Positions 26,203 to 34,956 of a stretch of 64,000 nt of DNA are shown one piece after another. The stretch's first letter is position 1; the number at the start of each line of letters is the position of its first letter. Under the pieces are notes generated by a model that was not told where the DNA came from, made no database searches, and worked only from the letters and a program-made list of their open reading frames with translations. Made by a program: the position numbers and the translations under genes. Source of the stretch: Candidatus Methylophosphatis haderslevensis (lineage in GTDB: Bacteria > Pseudomonadota > Gammaproteobacteria > Burkholderiales > Rhodocyclaceae); contig JADJSA010000001.1 in the NCBI GenBank assembly GCA_016711925.1, positions 682,001-746,000 on the forward strand, in the 5' to 3' direction.

Positions 26203-27087
26203 TCAACGCGCCGCAAGTTCTGCCACGCAAAGCGCCACGCCGTGCTGCCATGGTGGCAGGTGAAGGCCGAAAGTGCGCTCGAGTTTGCCGCAGTCGAAGC
26301 ACGAATTGGCCGGACGTTTCGCCGGCAGCGGATAGTCCGATGCCGGAATCGCCTCGATCGTCTTCACCTTCAGCGATTGCGCCAGCGTCGGCAGCGCACG
26401 CGCCGTTTCGACGATGAAGCTCGCGTAATCGTACCAACTCGTCCGCCCCGCGGCCGCCAAGTGATACACGCCGGCGGGCGATTCGCCGCCGGCGGCTTGG
26501 CGCCCGAGCAGCTGGGCGGTGACATCGGCGATCAGACGGGCCGACGTCGGTGCGCCGAACTGATCGGCCACGACACGCAAGTGCTCGCGCTCACCGGCCA
26601 GCCGAAGCATGGTGCGCAGAAAGTTGCCGCCGTGGGCGCCGAACACCCACTGGGTTCGCAGTATGAGGTGTCGGCACCCGCTTTCGGCGATTGCCCGTTC
26701 GCCCGCCAGCTTGCTGCGGCCGTAGGCGTTGGCCGGGTTCGGCGGGTCGTCCTCGGCATAGCGGCCGTTCCTGGCGCCATCGAACACATAGTCGGTCGAG
26801 AATTGGATCAGCAGCGCGCCGGTTTCGAGCGCCACCTGCGCAAGCGCGGCGGGCGCCTGGGCATTGATGCGCAGCGCCAGATCCGGCTCGCTCTCCGCCT
26901 TGTCGACCGCCGTGTAGGCTGCCGCGTTCACGATGACATCCGGCCGCTCGCGCAGTACCAGCGGCCGCAGCGAGTCCGGTGCGGCAAAGTCGGATTGGTC
27001 GCGGCCGACGGCAACGATGTCGCCCAGTGGCTGCAGCGCCCGCGCCAGTTCCCATCCGACCTGGCCGTTGCGGCCGGTTAACAGCAT
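26203..27087 (-). CDS. rfbD: dTDP-4-dehydrorhamnose reductase
   Basis: A 294-residue reductase: LLTGRNGQVGWELARAL cofactor site, VNAAAYTAVDKAESE, FSTDYVFDG, and catalytic YGRSKLAGE. It performs the last step to dTDP-L-rhamnose. The ATG at 27087 begins at the conserved strand; the frame is open further upstream without homology. With rfbC, rfbA and rfbB it forms a complete rhamnose set in the order B-A-C-D. Confidence 0.95.
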   Translation of the reverse strand: MLLTGRNGQVGWELARALQPLGDIVAVGRDQSDFAAPDSLRPLVLRERPDVIVNAAAYTAVDKAESEPDLALRINAQAPAALAQVALETGALLIQFSTDYVFDGARNGRYAEDDPPNPANAYGRSKLAGERAIAESGCRHLILRTQWVFGAHGGNFLRTMLRLAGEREHLRVVADQFGAPTSARLIADVTAQLLGRQAAGGESPAGVYHLAAAGRTSWYDYASFIVETARALPTLAQSLKVKTIEAIPASDYPLPAKRPANSCFDCGKLERTFGLHLPPWQHGVALCVAELAAR

Positions 27088-27157
27088 CTTCACGAATCTA
27101 TCCGCGACGGCATTCGACGGCCGGCCATTTTTTGGTCTTGCCTGGAGGGTCCGCCAT

Positions 27158-27700
27158 TCACTCGAACAACTCGGCCTCGCACAGGCGCACGCCCTGCGCA
27201 TCCTTGGGCGATAGCGTCGGCGCTTGCGTCAACTGCCAGTCGATGCCGAGCGCCGGATCGTTCCAGAGGATGCAGCGCTCGAACTCGGGCGCCCAGTAGT
27301 CGGTGGTCTTGTAGAGGAACTCGGCGTTCTCGCTGAGCACCACGAATCCGTGGGCAAAACCGGGTGGAATCCAGACCATGCGCTTGTTCCCGGCGCTGAT
27401 TTCCACTGCCACATGCCGGCCGAAGGTGGGCGAGGCCCGCCGGATATCGAGCGCAACATCCAGCACCTGCCCCGCCACCACGCGGACCAGCTTTCCCTGC
27501 GCCTGCCGTATCTGGTAGTGCAGCCCGCGCAGCACGCCGCGGGCCGAGCGCGAGTGGTTGTCCTGCACGAAGTTCCACTCGCCGATCAGCGGAGCCAGCG
27601 CGCGTGCGTTGTGACTTTCGTAGAAGAAACCGCGCTCGTCGCCGAACACGCGCGGTTCCAGAATCGCGAGATCGGCAATGGCGGTATCGATGCGCTTCAT
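27158..27700 (-). CDS. rfbC: dTDP-4-dehydrorhamnose 3,5-epimerase
   Basis: A 180-residue cupin epimerase of normal length. Conserved segments are VFGDERGFFYE, NHSRSARGVLRGLHYQ (catalytic His), WIPPGFAHGFVVLSE and YKTTDYWAPEFERC. It converts dTDP-4-keto-6-deoxyglucose to the rhamno form for RfbD. It starts 6 bases after the rfbA stop and belongs to the rhamnose operon. Confidence 0.96.
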   Translation of the reverse strand: MKRIDTAIADLAILEPRVFGDERGFFYESHNARALAPLIGEWNFVQDNHSRSARGVLRGLHYQIRQAQGKLVRVVAGQVLDVALDIRRASPTFGRHVAVEISAGNKRMVWIPPGFAHGFVVLSENAEFLYKTTDYWAPEFERCILWNDPALGIDWQLTQAPTLSPKDAQGVRLCEAELFE

Positions 27701-27705
27701 GACGG

Positions 27706-28587
27706 TCAGTAGGCCGGTTCATCGATCAGTCGCAGCAGGTACTGGCCATATCCGCTCTTCGCAAGCGGTGCGGCCAATGCCTGCAGTTGCGCCGCATCGA
27801 TATAGCCGCGGCGAAAGGCGATCTCCTCCGGGCAGGCCACCTTGAGTCCCTGGCGCTTCTCGATGGTCTCGATGAACGTGGAGGCTTCGATCAGCGATTC
27901 ATGGGTCCCGGTATCCAGCCAGGCATAACCGCGGCCGAGGATGCTGACCTCGAGGGTACCCTGTTCGAGATAGTGCCGGTTGAGGTCGGTGATCTCCAGT
28001 TCGCCGCGCGGCGACGGCTTGAGGTTGCGGGCGATGTCGACCGCCTGCGTATCGTAGAAGTAAAGCCCGGTGACCGCGTAGCGGCTCTTCGGCCGGGACG
28101 GCTTTTCCTCGAGGCTGATCGCGCGCCCGCTCGAATCGAACTCCACCACGCCGTAGCGTTCCGGATCAGTGACCGGATAGGCGAATACCGTGGCGCCGGC
28201 TTGCTTGGCCGCGGCATCGCGCAGTTCGACACCCAGTGAATGACCGTAGAAGATATTGTCGCCCAGAACCAGCGCTGAGGGGCTGGCCCCGATGAATTGC
28301 GCGCCGATGATGAAGGCCTGCGCCAACCCGTCGGGCGACTCCTGCACGGCATATTCGAAGTTAACGCCCCACTGACTCCCATCGCCCAGCAATTGCGCGA
28401 AGCGCGGTGTGTCCTGCGGCGTCGAGATCACCAGGATGTCGCGAATGCCTGCCAACATCAGCACCGACAGCGGGTAGTAGATCATCGGCTTGTCGTAGAC
28501 CGGCAGCAGTTGCTTGGACACTGCCTGGGTGATCGGGTAGAGCCGCGTGCCGGAGCCGCCGGCGAGAATGATTCCTTTGCGCTTCAC
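27706..28587 (-). CDS. rfbA: glucose-1-phosphate thymidylyltransferase
   Basis: A 293-residue nucleotidyltransferase: KGIILAGGSGTRLYPIT, KQLLPVYDKPMIYYPL, VLGDNIFYG and VEFDSSGRAISLEEKP are all RmlA signatures. It forms dTDP-glucose, the first step of dTDP-rhamnose synthesis, and is usually feedback-inhibited by the end product. It lies 66 bases downstream of rfbB. Confidence 0.97.
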   Translation of the reverse strand: MKRKGIILAGGSGTRLYPITQAVSKQLLPVYDKPMIYYPLSVLMLAGIRDILVISTPQDTPRFAQLLGDGSQWGVNFEYAVQESPDGLAQAFIIGAQFIGASPSALVLGDNIFYGHSLGVELRDAAAKQAGATVFAYPVTDPERYGVVEFDSSGRAISLEEKPSRPKSRYAVTGLYFYDTQAVDIARNLKPSPRGELEITDLNRHYLEQGTLEVSILGRGYAWLDTGTHESLIEASTFIETIEKRQGLKVACPEEIAFRRGYIDAAQLQALAAPLAKSGYGQYLLRLIDEPAY

Positions 28588-28653
28588 GATTTCAAGTGTT
28601 CGTCCGAAGGTCGATGAAAGGGTTCGATGATGGCGGCGCCTGCCTGCACGGCA

Positions 28654-29721
28654 CTAGCCGGCGGCACGACCGGCGTAGTTTCGGTCAATCCACTCGCGGT
28701 AAGCCCCGCTCTGCACATGTGCGGTCCACTCGCGGTTGGCCAGATACCACTGCACCGTCCTGCGGATGCCGGTTTCAAAGGTCTCGGCGGGGCGCCAGCC
28801 GAGTTCGCGCTCGATCTTGCGCGCGTCGATCGCGTAGCGCCGGTCGTGCCCTGGCCTGTCCTTGACGTAGGTGATCAGCCGCGCGTAACTGCCTTGCGAA
28901 TCGGGCACCATTTCGTCGAGCAGGGCAACCAGCGTGTGCACGATATCGAGGTTCGGCTTCTCGTTCCAGCCGCCGACGTTGTAGGTCTCGCCGACGCGCC
29001 CGGCCTGCAACACGCGGCGTATCGCGGCGCAATGGTCGCCGACATAGAGCCAGTCGCGCACATTCATGCCGTCGCCGTAGATCGGCAGCGGCTTGCCGGC
29101 CAGCGCATTGGCGATCATCAGCGGAATCAGCTTCTCCGGAAACTGGTAAGGGCCGTAGTTGTTCGAGCAGTTTGTCGTCAGCACCGGCAGTCCATAGGTA
29201 TGATGCCACGCCCGGACCAGATGATCGGAAGCCGCCTTGCTGGCCGAGTACGGACTGTTGGGTTCGTAGGCCCTGTTCTCGGCAAAGGCCGGATCGGTCG
29301 CGCCCAGCGATCCATAGACTTCGTCGGTGGAGACGTGCAGAGAGCGGAATGCGCCCTTGTCCGGCTCGGCGAGGCCGCTCCAGTAGCCACGCGCCGCCTC
29401 CAGCAGCGTGAAGGTGCCGATCACATTGGTCTGGACGAAGGTGCCTGGCCCGTGGATCGAACGGTCGACATGGCTCTCCGCCGCGAAGTGCACGATCGCG
29501 CGCGGCTTGTGCTCGGCGAACAATCGATCGAGCAGATCACGGTCGCAGATGTCGCCCCGCACGAACACATGCCGCGCATCCCCTTCGAGCGAGGCCAGGT
29601 TCTCGCGGTTTCCTGCGTAGGTCAGCGCATCGACATTTACCACTGGCTCGCCGGTTGCGCGCAGCCAGTCGAGAACGAAGTTGGCGCCGATGAAGCCTGC
29701 GCCGCCGGTAACAAGAATCAT
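28654..29721 (-). CDS. rfbB: dTDP-glucose 4,6-dehydratase
   Basis: A 355-residue extended SDR enzyme: VTGGAGFIGANFV, HFAAESHVDRSI, STDEVYG with the catalytic Asp-Glu pair, and YSASKAASDHLV. It makes dTDP-4-keto-6-deoxyglucose. It is the first gene of the rhamnose run. The 255-base gap before fcl carries REP-like copy C and presumably its promoter, which I could not pinpoint. Confidence 0.97.
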   Translation of the reverse strand: MILVTGGAGFIGANFVLDWLRATGEPVVNVDALTYAGNRENLASLEGDARHVFVRGDICDRDLLDRLFAEHKPRAIVHFAAESHVDRSIHGPGTFVQTNVIGTFTLLEAARGYWSGLAEPDKGAFRSLHVSTDEVYGSLGATDPAFAENRAYEPNSPYSASKAASDHLVRAWHHTYGLPVLTTNCSNNYGPYQFPEKLIPLMIANALAGKPLPIYGDGMNVRDWLYVGDHCAAIRRVLQAGRVGETYNVGGWNEKPNLDIVHTLVALLDEMVPDSQGSYARLITYVKDRPGHDRRYAIDARKIERELGWRPAETFETGIRRTVQWYLANREWTAHVQSGAYREWIDRNYAGRAAG

Positions 29722-29879
29722 GCTGAAGGCCGCTCAAACCCGTCGATTGCAATGCCCGTGGCGATTCGGACAAAGTCTACGTTACGGCGCGCCACCAGCG
29801 CCCGCAATCGTCGAAGCGCACCGTGTTTAGCGCCGCAGTCCGCAGCCTGTGAGCTTGCACGGGTAGTTCCGGCTGCGAA

Positions 29880-29934
29880 CCGCATGTATAGGCGTTCTCC
29901 GGCTTGATAGCCTGTAGAACGCCTATTCATGCGG
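29880..29934. repeat. REP-like palindromic repeat, copy C
   Basis: Two 19-base arms (CCGCATGTATAGGCGTTCT at 29880-29898 and AGAACGCCTATTCATGCGG at 29916-29934) are inverted repeats with one mismatch around a 17-base loop. Core CATGCGG and GAACGCC match copies A and B. It lies between rfbB and fcl, both transcribed leftward. Confidence 0.8.
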
Positions 29935-29976
29935 CCTACAGGCAAGCGCCAAAGTAAAGAATCTGGCATCAAGGTA

Positions 29977-30924
29977 TCACCGACCCGCCTGTTCGTCGAG
30001 GAAGCACCGATACGTATCGGCAATACCCCGATCGAGCGCAATCGATGCGCGCCAACCCAGCGCATGCAGGCGCGATACGTCGAGCAACTTGCGCGGCGTA
30101 CCGTCGGGCTTCGTAGTATCGAATACCAGCTTGCCGTCGAAGCCCACTGCGCTTACGACGAGTCGCGCCAGATCGGCAATCGTCACGTCCTCACCCATGC
30201 CGAGATTGAGCAGCGGCCCGTCGTATCCTGCTTCCAGCAGGAACACGCAGGCATCCGCGAGATCGTCAACATGCAGGAACTCGCGCCGGGGCGAACCAGT
30301 GCCCCACACCACCAGTTCGCCGTCGCCGCGCTGCTTGGCCTCGTGCGCCTTGCGAATCAGCGCCGGCAACACATGCGAATTGGCCAGATCGTAGTTGTCG
30401 CGCGGGCCGTACAGGTTGGTCGGCATCACCGATACGTATTTGCGACCGTATTGATGGTTGTACGCGTCTGCAAGTTTGATACCGGCGATCTTGGCAATCG
30501 CATACGACTCGTTGGTCTGTTCCAGCGGGCCGGTCAACAAGTAGTCCTCGCGTATCGGCTGCGGACAATCCCGCGGATAGATGCACGATGACCCCAGCAC
30601 CAGCATGCGCGGCACGCCCGCCAAGTGTGCGCAATGTACGAGATTGGCTTCGATCATCAGGTTCTCGTAGATGAACTCTCCGCGGTACGTGTTGTTTGCC
30701 TGGATGCCGCCGACCCTGGCTGCAGCACCGAATATGTAGTCGGGCCGCTCGGCCGCAAAAAACGCCAGCACTGTGCGCTGATCGAGCAAATCCACTTCCT
30801 GCCGCGTCGCGGTGATGATATTGGTGTAGCCGCCGCGAGTGAGGCGGCGTACTAGCGCCGAACCCACCAGGCCGCGATGGCCGGCAACGAAAATGCGTGC
30901 GTGCTTGTTGGTGCTGTTCATCAT
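29977..30924 (-). CDS. fcl: GDP-L-fucose synthase
   Basis: A 315-residue epimerase/reductase: FVAGHRGLVGSALVRRL cofactor site, GGIQANNTYRGEFIYENL, SSCIYPRDCPQPI and YAIAKIAGIKLADAYN with the catalytic Tyr/Lys. It converts the GDP-4-keto-6-deoxymannose made by Gmd to GDP-L-fucose. Its partner gmd is 16 kb away in the same locus. The initiation region (CAGGACAGATGATGA) closely resembles that of manC. Confidence 0.95.
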   Translation of the reverse strand: MMNSTNKHARIFVAGHRGLVGSALVRRLTRGGYTNIITATRQEVDLLDQRTVLAFFAAERPDYIFGAAARVGGIQANNTYRGEFIYENLMIEANLVHCAHLAGVPRMLVLGSSCIYPRDCPQPIREDYLLTGPLEQTNESYAIAKIAGIKLADAYNHQYGRKYVSVMPTNLYGPRDNYDLANSHVLPALIRKAHEAKQRGDGELVVWGTGSPRREFLHVDDLADACVFLLEAGYDGPLLNLGMGEDVTIADLARLVVSAVGFDGKLVFDTTKPDGTPRKLLDVSRLHALGWRASIALDRGIADTYRCFLDEQAGR

Positions 30925-30999
30925 CTGTCCTGAGATGTCGAAAAGATCGCTGCGCCGCCCGCCCGCGCGAGGCGAGCCCGCAATGATAAGTTCGTGGCC

Positions 31000-31383
31000 T
31001 TACTTTCGTGTGACGTGACCACGAATCCACGCCCCGAATGCGGTCTCGTCGAGATCGCCGGCGGCGACGGCCAGCATGGTCAGGACGCACGCAACGTCAT
31101 CCGCCGGCAACCCATAGCCATTGAGCGCAAGAAACAGTTCGACCCCGACAAACGCGGTCCGCTTGTTGCCGTCGACGAAGGGGTGATTCGAGGCGATCCC
31201 GAAACCGTAGGCCGCGGCGAGTGCCGCCGCATCGGGTTCGGCATACGCAACGAGGTTTAGCGGGCGTGCAAGTGCCGATTCGAGCAATCCGATGTCGCGA
31301 ACGCCGCTCGCGCCACCATGTTCGGCCAATTGCTCGTCATGAACAGCCAGCACAACCTGCCGGTCGAGCCAGACCCAACTCAT
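31000..31383 (-). CDS. doc: Doc-type toxin (Fic fold, death-on-curing family)
   Basis: A 127-residue protein with the Doc/Fic active-site motif HPFVDGNKRTA, and RDIGLLESALARP near the start. Doc toxins phosphorylate EF-Tu and arrest translation. ATG at 31383 overlaps the antitoxin stop region by none (8 bases apart), whereas a longer reading to 31407 would overlap it. It is the second gene of a two-gene operon with an AbrB-type antitoxin. Confidence 0.9.
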   Translation of the reverse strand: MSWVWLDRQVVLAVHDEQLAEHGGASGVRDIGLLESALARPLNLVAYAEPDAAALAAAYGFGIASNHPFVDGNKRTAFVGVELFLALNGYGLPADDVACVLTMLAVAAGDLDETAFGAWIRGHVTRK

Positions 31384-31390
31384 TCGGTCA

Positions 31391-31615
31391 TCACTTGGCC
31401 AGTTCACGCAGCACGTTGCGGCGCTGCTTCATGATCTCGCGTGCAGCATCCATCTGCGTTTCGAACTGCGGGTCGTTCCGTGTGATACGCAACCCGTCCG
31501 GGGAATCGGTAAGAAACACCGTGTCGCCCTTCTCCAGCTTGAGGCGCGCAAGGATCTCCTTGGGCAGGATCACGCCTACCGAATTGCCGATCTGGGTGAG
31601 CTTGAGAGCGTGCAT
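31391..31615 (-). CDS. AbrB/MazE-type antitoxin
   Basis: A 74-residue protein with a swapped-hairpin AbrB DNA-binding fold (KLTQIGNSVGVILPKEILARLKLEKGD in two halves) and a C-terminal tail likely to hold the toxin (QMDAAREIMKQRRNVLRELAK). It neutralises Doc. The start at 31615 follows directly after a strong promoter overlapped by an inverted repeat. A longer reading to 31801 would run through that promoter and is rejected. Confidence 0.9.
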   Translation of the reverse strand: MHALKLTQIGNSVGVILPKEILARLKLEKGDTVFLTDSPDGLRITRNDPQFETQMDAAREIMKQRRNVLRELAK

Positions 31616-31632
31616 CGCAGTTGCGTCCGTAG

Positions 31633-31672
31633 TTATAACTGTCGTTATAATATCGGATATGCATGGAAACAA
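31633..31672 (-). promoter_or_regulatory. promoter with overlapping operator for the AbrB-Doc operon
   Basis: On the reverse strand TTGTTT (31672-31667), a 17-base spacer and TATAAC (31649-31644) make a good sigma70 promoter. The palindrome TTATAAC-TGTC-GTTATAA (31633-31650) covers the -10 box and likely binds the antitoxin to shut the operon off. The first codon of the antitoxin is about 18 bases beyond it. Confidence 0.72.
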
Positions 31673-31843
31673 CAAGTGTTCCGGAGTGCTCGGATCCGCT
31701 CCGAACATGTCTGGCTGCCGCGCCCCGAACTGACTCGCGATCTCCCTATTGTCGTGGCAACCTCGACCGCAAAGCGCGCTCTGATGTTTGTGACGTTTCA
31801 CCGTGCTATTTTAGCCATCGGCATATTTCCGGGACACGCGAAG

Positions 31844-32587
31844 ATGAACAAACCGGCCGTATTCACGTCATCCTGGGACGACGGGCATCCGCTCGACATG
31901 CGGCTTGGCGATTTGCTCGCAAAACATGAGTTTCCGGCGACGTTTTACGTCCCACTATCCAACTGCGAGGGTTTGCCGGTGCTGTCTGCTGAACAGGTCC
32001 GCGGCCTCGGAGCAGCATTCGAGATCGGGTCTCACACACTGGACCACCGCTACCTCAATACGGTCGATGAGGGCGAAGCGCGCCGTCAGATCATGGATGG
32101 CAAGAACAAACTCGAAGATATTCTCGGTTACGGCGTCCGCGGTTTCTGCTATCCCGGCGGAAGGTTCAGTGCCGAGCACCGTCGATTTACCGTGGAGACG
32201 GGGTTCGCCTACGCGCGCACGACCGTCAACTTTTTTCGGACTGTACCGGACGACCGGTATCGTATGCCGACTACGATTCAGTTCTATCCGCATCCACGGA
32301 TGGCCTACGTCCGAAACTATTTGAGCAAGGGCAATTGGCCAATTCGCAGCGGCTTGTTCTCTGTGGCGGTACGTCCCACGGGCATGATTGACCGCATGCG
32401 CGCGATGGTCGACTACGTCTGCCGAAATGGCGGCGTGTTCCACCTATGGGGTCACTCCTGGGAACTCGACACATTCGACGGTTGGCAGCAACTGGACCGT
32501 TTTCTGGGCTACGTAGGCGAGCGCATTCCGCGCCAGTGCCGTTTGACGAACGACGAGGTTGCATTTCCTGTCGTTCCAAGCTCCTGA
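31844..32587 (+). CDS. polysaccharide deacetylase family protein
   Basis: A 247-residue NodB-fold protein. Motif 1 is TSSWDDGHPLD (catalytic and metal Asp), motif 2 is IGSHTLDHRYL (metal His pair), followed by FCYPGGRF and a C-terminal VFHLWGHSWELD. It probably removes acetyl groups from a polysaccharide or its precursor. No signal peptide is visible, so a cytoplasmic or lipid-linked substrate is possible. It is an isolated rightward gene with a transposon remnant directly downstream. Confidence 0.88.
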   Translation: MNKPAVFTSSWDDGHPLDMRLGDLLAKHEFPATFYVPLSNCEGLPVLSAEQVRGLGAAFEIGSHTLDHRYLNTVDEGEARRQIMDGKNKLEDILGYGVRGFCYPGGRFSAEHRRFTVETGFAYARTTVNFFRTVPDDRYRMPTTIQFYPHPRMAYVRNYLSKGNWPIRSGLFSVAVRPTGMIDRMRAMVDYVCRNGGVFHLWGHSWELDTFDGWQQLDRFLGYVGERIPRQCRLTNDEVAFPVVPSS

Positions 32588-32849
32588 ATCCAACGCGACG
32601 CCACCGGAGGCCATGCTACCCGCCCGGGATTCGCGGCGACAAGGTGTGTTCACTGCGACGAAAGGGGTATCCGAAGGGGTTGCAGCGTTACGCGGTAGAT
32701 GCACCGTGAGCACGGTCACCAATCTCGATGGCAATCGCTGCCGAAATGGTCAAGCAGCGTGATGTTGAGCAGGTGATCCCCCTCGGGGAACTTGAACAAA
32801 CGAACCCTTTGGGGGAGTCTCTGGTTACCACGCCTAGGAGACCGTTCAA

Positions 32850-33417
32850 GTGTGCCATGCCCTGCTGCAAGACCCCAAGTTTTTCCGACTACTGCTGAGC
32901 ATTGACGAGGAACTGGCGGCCGACGTGCATGCTGGCCGATGCGCGTGTGGCGGCATTCTCCACCGCGCCAACTACCCGCGAAAGCCGCGTGCCTGCCTGA
33001 ACGAGGTTCGCGCCGAGTTTGAGTCGCGGTTCAGCTTCTTGCTGTGCCGATTGCCGCAAGCGCAAGACATCGACATCGGTTCGTTTCCTCGGCCGGCGCG
33101 TTTATCTGGCGCTGGCGGTGGTGCTGTGTTCTGCCCGGCATGCCGGGCAGAACACAGCGGCGGCGCGGGTCTCCACCGACCTGGCCGTTCCGGTCCGTAC
33201 CCTTCAGCGCTGGCGCCAATGGTGGGTGGATCTGTTTCCACTGACGCCGTTGTGGCAGGCCCACTGTGCGCGCTTCATGCCGCCGGTCGACAGCGATCTG
33301 TTCCCCGCGGGTCTGCTGGAGCGCTTCGTTGGCGAGGCCGCCGAGCAGTTGATGCGACTGCTCGTCTTTCTCAGCCCGATCAGCGTCACGGCGATCTCGT
33401 TGTCTGAAGGGCGCTGA
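32850..33417 (+). pseudogene. transposon zinc-ribbon accessory ORF, frameshifted
   Basis: From a GTG at 32850 the protein reads LLQDPKFFRLLLSIDEELA, then CACGG, and at TT 33039-33040 changes frame. Removing one T gives RFSFCCADCRKRKTSTSVRF, completing a CxC...CCxxC zinc-ribbon. It then continues with VRTLQRWRQWWVDLFP, resembling a helix-turn-helix, to 33417. About 188 residues after correction. Such short zinc-ribbon proteins precede the transposase in this transposon type. A 36-bp perfect palindrome lies inside it at 33123-33158. Confidence 0.7.
33123..33158. repeat. 36-bp perfect palindrome within the transposon ORF
   Basis: The sequence is perfectly self-complementary over 36 bases, centred between 33140 and 33141, with core CCCGGCATGCCGGG. 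It has no loop, so it would form a perfect cruciform or a very stable RNA hairpin. It falls inside reading frame rather than in a gap. Confidence 0.9.
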
Positions 33418-33515
33418 TCACCCGCAGAGGATGCGCATAGGCAAGGTCCGCGAGGGTTTGTAGCCTTCACTTTCCAGCAGCGACGCCGTCGGCGCCGCCT
33501 CACCGGGAGACCGTC

Positions 33516-34956
33516 TTGAGTAGTGAATTCGATCCACCGCAACGTGACGCTTTAGCGCGGCTGCGCTTCGCGATCATCGGCCCCTTGCTCGCCGCACCAC
33601 CGGCGTCCAGGGAACTGTCCGCGGCGATGACCACACTTGCCGCCGTGACCTGGCGACATCCGGTCTCCGGCCTGGACATCCGTTTCGGCGTCTCGACCCT
33701 TGAGCGCTGGTACTACACCGCCCGCGCCGCTGCCGATCCGGTGGCCGCGCTGCGTAACCGTCTGCGCGGCGATGTCGGCCGTTTCCCCAGTCTCACGCCG
33801 GCCGCTATCACTCTCCTGACGACCCAGTATCGCGAACATCCGAACTGGAGCGCGCAACTGCATTTCGACAACCTTCGCGTTGCCCTGGACAGTGCTTCGC
33901 CGTTGCCGTCCTACCCGACGGTGCGCCGCTACCTCAAGGCGCAAGGGAATGTACCGCCAGGCCCGACCGAAACGCGCCACCGACGGCGCGCTGCTGGCCC
34001 GCGACCGGCTCGAGCAACTGGAAGTCAGGAGTTTCGAGGTCGACCATGTGTCTGCTCTATGGCATCTTGATTTCCACCACGGCGCACGCAAGGTGCTCAC
34101 GCGCGCCGGCACTTGGGCCAAGCCGATGCTGCTCGGGGTCATCGACGATCGCTCGCGCCTCGTCTGCCACCTGCAGTGGTACCTCGACGAAACCGCCGAA
34201 ACTCTGGTGCATGGTCTGTCGCAGGCATTCATGAAACGCGGCCTGCCGCGGGCCCTGATGACCGACAACGGCGCCGCGATGCTGGCCGAGGAGACCGTCA
34301 GCGGGCTGGCCGCCCTGGGCATCGTGCATCAGACGACGCTGCCATATTCTCCGTATCAAAATGCCAAACAGGAGTCGTTCTGGGGACGTGTCGAGGCTCG
34401 CTTGATGGCGATGCTCGAAGGCGAGGAGACCCTCACCCTCGATTCTCTCAATCAGGCGACGCAAGCCTGGGTCGAGCAGGAGTATCACCGCACGCACCAT
34501 TCCGAGATCGATGCCACCCCGCTGGACCGCTATCTCGCCGGCCCCAATGTCCGGCGCGAATGCCCGGACACCGCGACGCTCTGTGCCGCCTTCCGCATCG
34601 AGGTCGCGCGCCGGCAGCGCCGCGCCGACGGTACGGTGAGTCTGGAAGGCTCGCGCTTCGAGATTCCTGCCCGCTATCGCCACCTCACCACCGTCCATCT
34701 GCGCTACGCCCGCTGGGATCTGACCCGGGTCGATCTGGTTGACCACCGCTCCGGCGCCGTGCTGTGTCCGGTCAAGCCGCTCGACAAGTCGGCCAACGCC
34801 GATGGCCAGCGCCGGCGCCTGTCGCCGGTAACGACCGATCTGTCGCCACTGCCACCGTCTGGTATCGCACCGCTGCTGCGCCAACAAATCGCCGACTACG
34901 CCGCCACCGGCCTGCCGCCGGCGTATTTGCCACCCCGTGACAAGGACATCGCATGA
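33516..34956 (+). pseudogene. DDE-type transposase/integrase, frameshifted
   Basis: A TTG start at 33516 begins an N-terminal DNA-binding region (ITLLTTQYREHPNWSAQLHFDNL, YPTVRRYLKAQG). At GGG 33945-33947 the frame shifts; removing one G restores GMYRQARPKRATDGAL. The catalytic core follows with the DDE residues in LWHLDFHH, ALMTDNGAAM and YQNAKQESFWGRVEARLM, then a Mu-type C-terminal region to 34956. About 479 residues when repaired. The stop overlaps the ATPase start (ATGA). Catalytic residues look intact, so inactivation is recent or only apparent. Confidence 0.88.

Noticed and set aside
31610..31843. Upstream extension of the polysaccharide deacetylase
   Set aside because: The extra 78 codons cross the AbrB-Doc promoter and lack homology; ATG at 31844 begins at the conserved strand.
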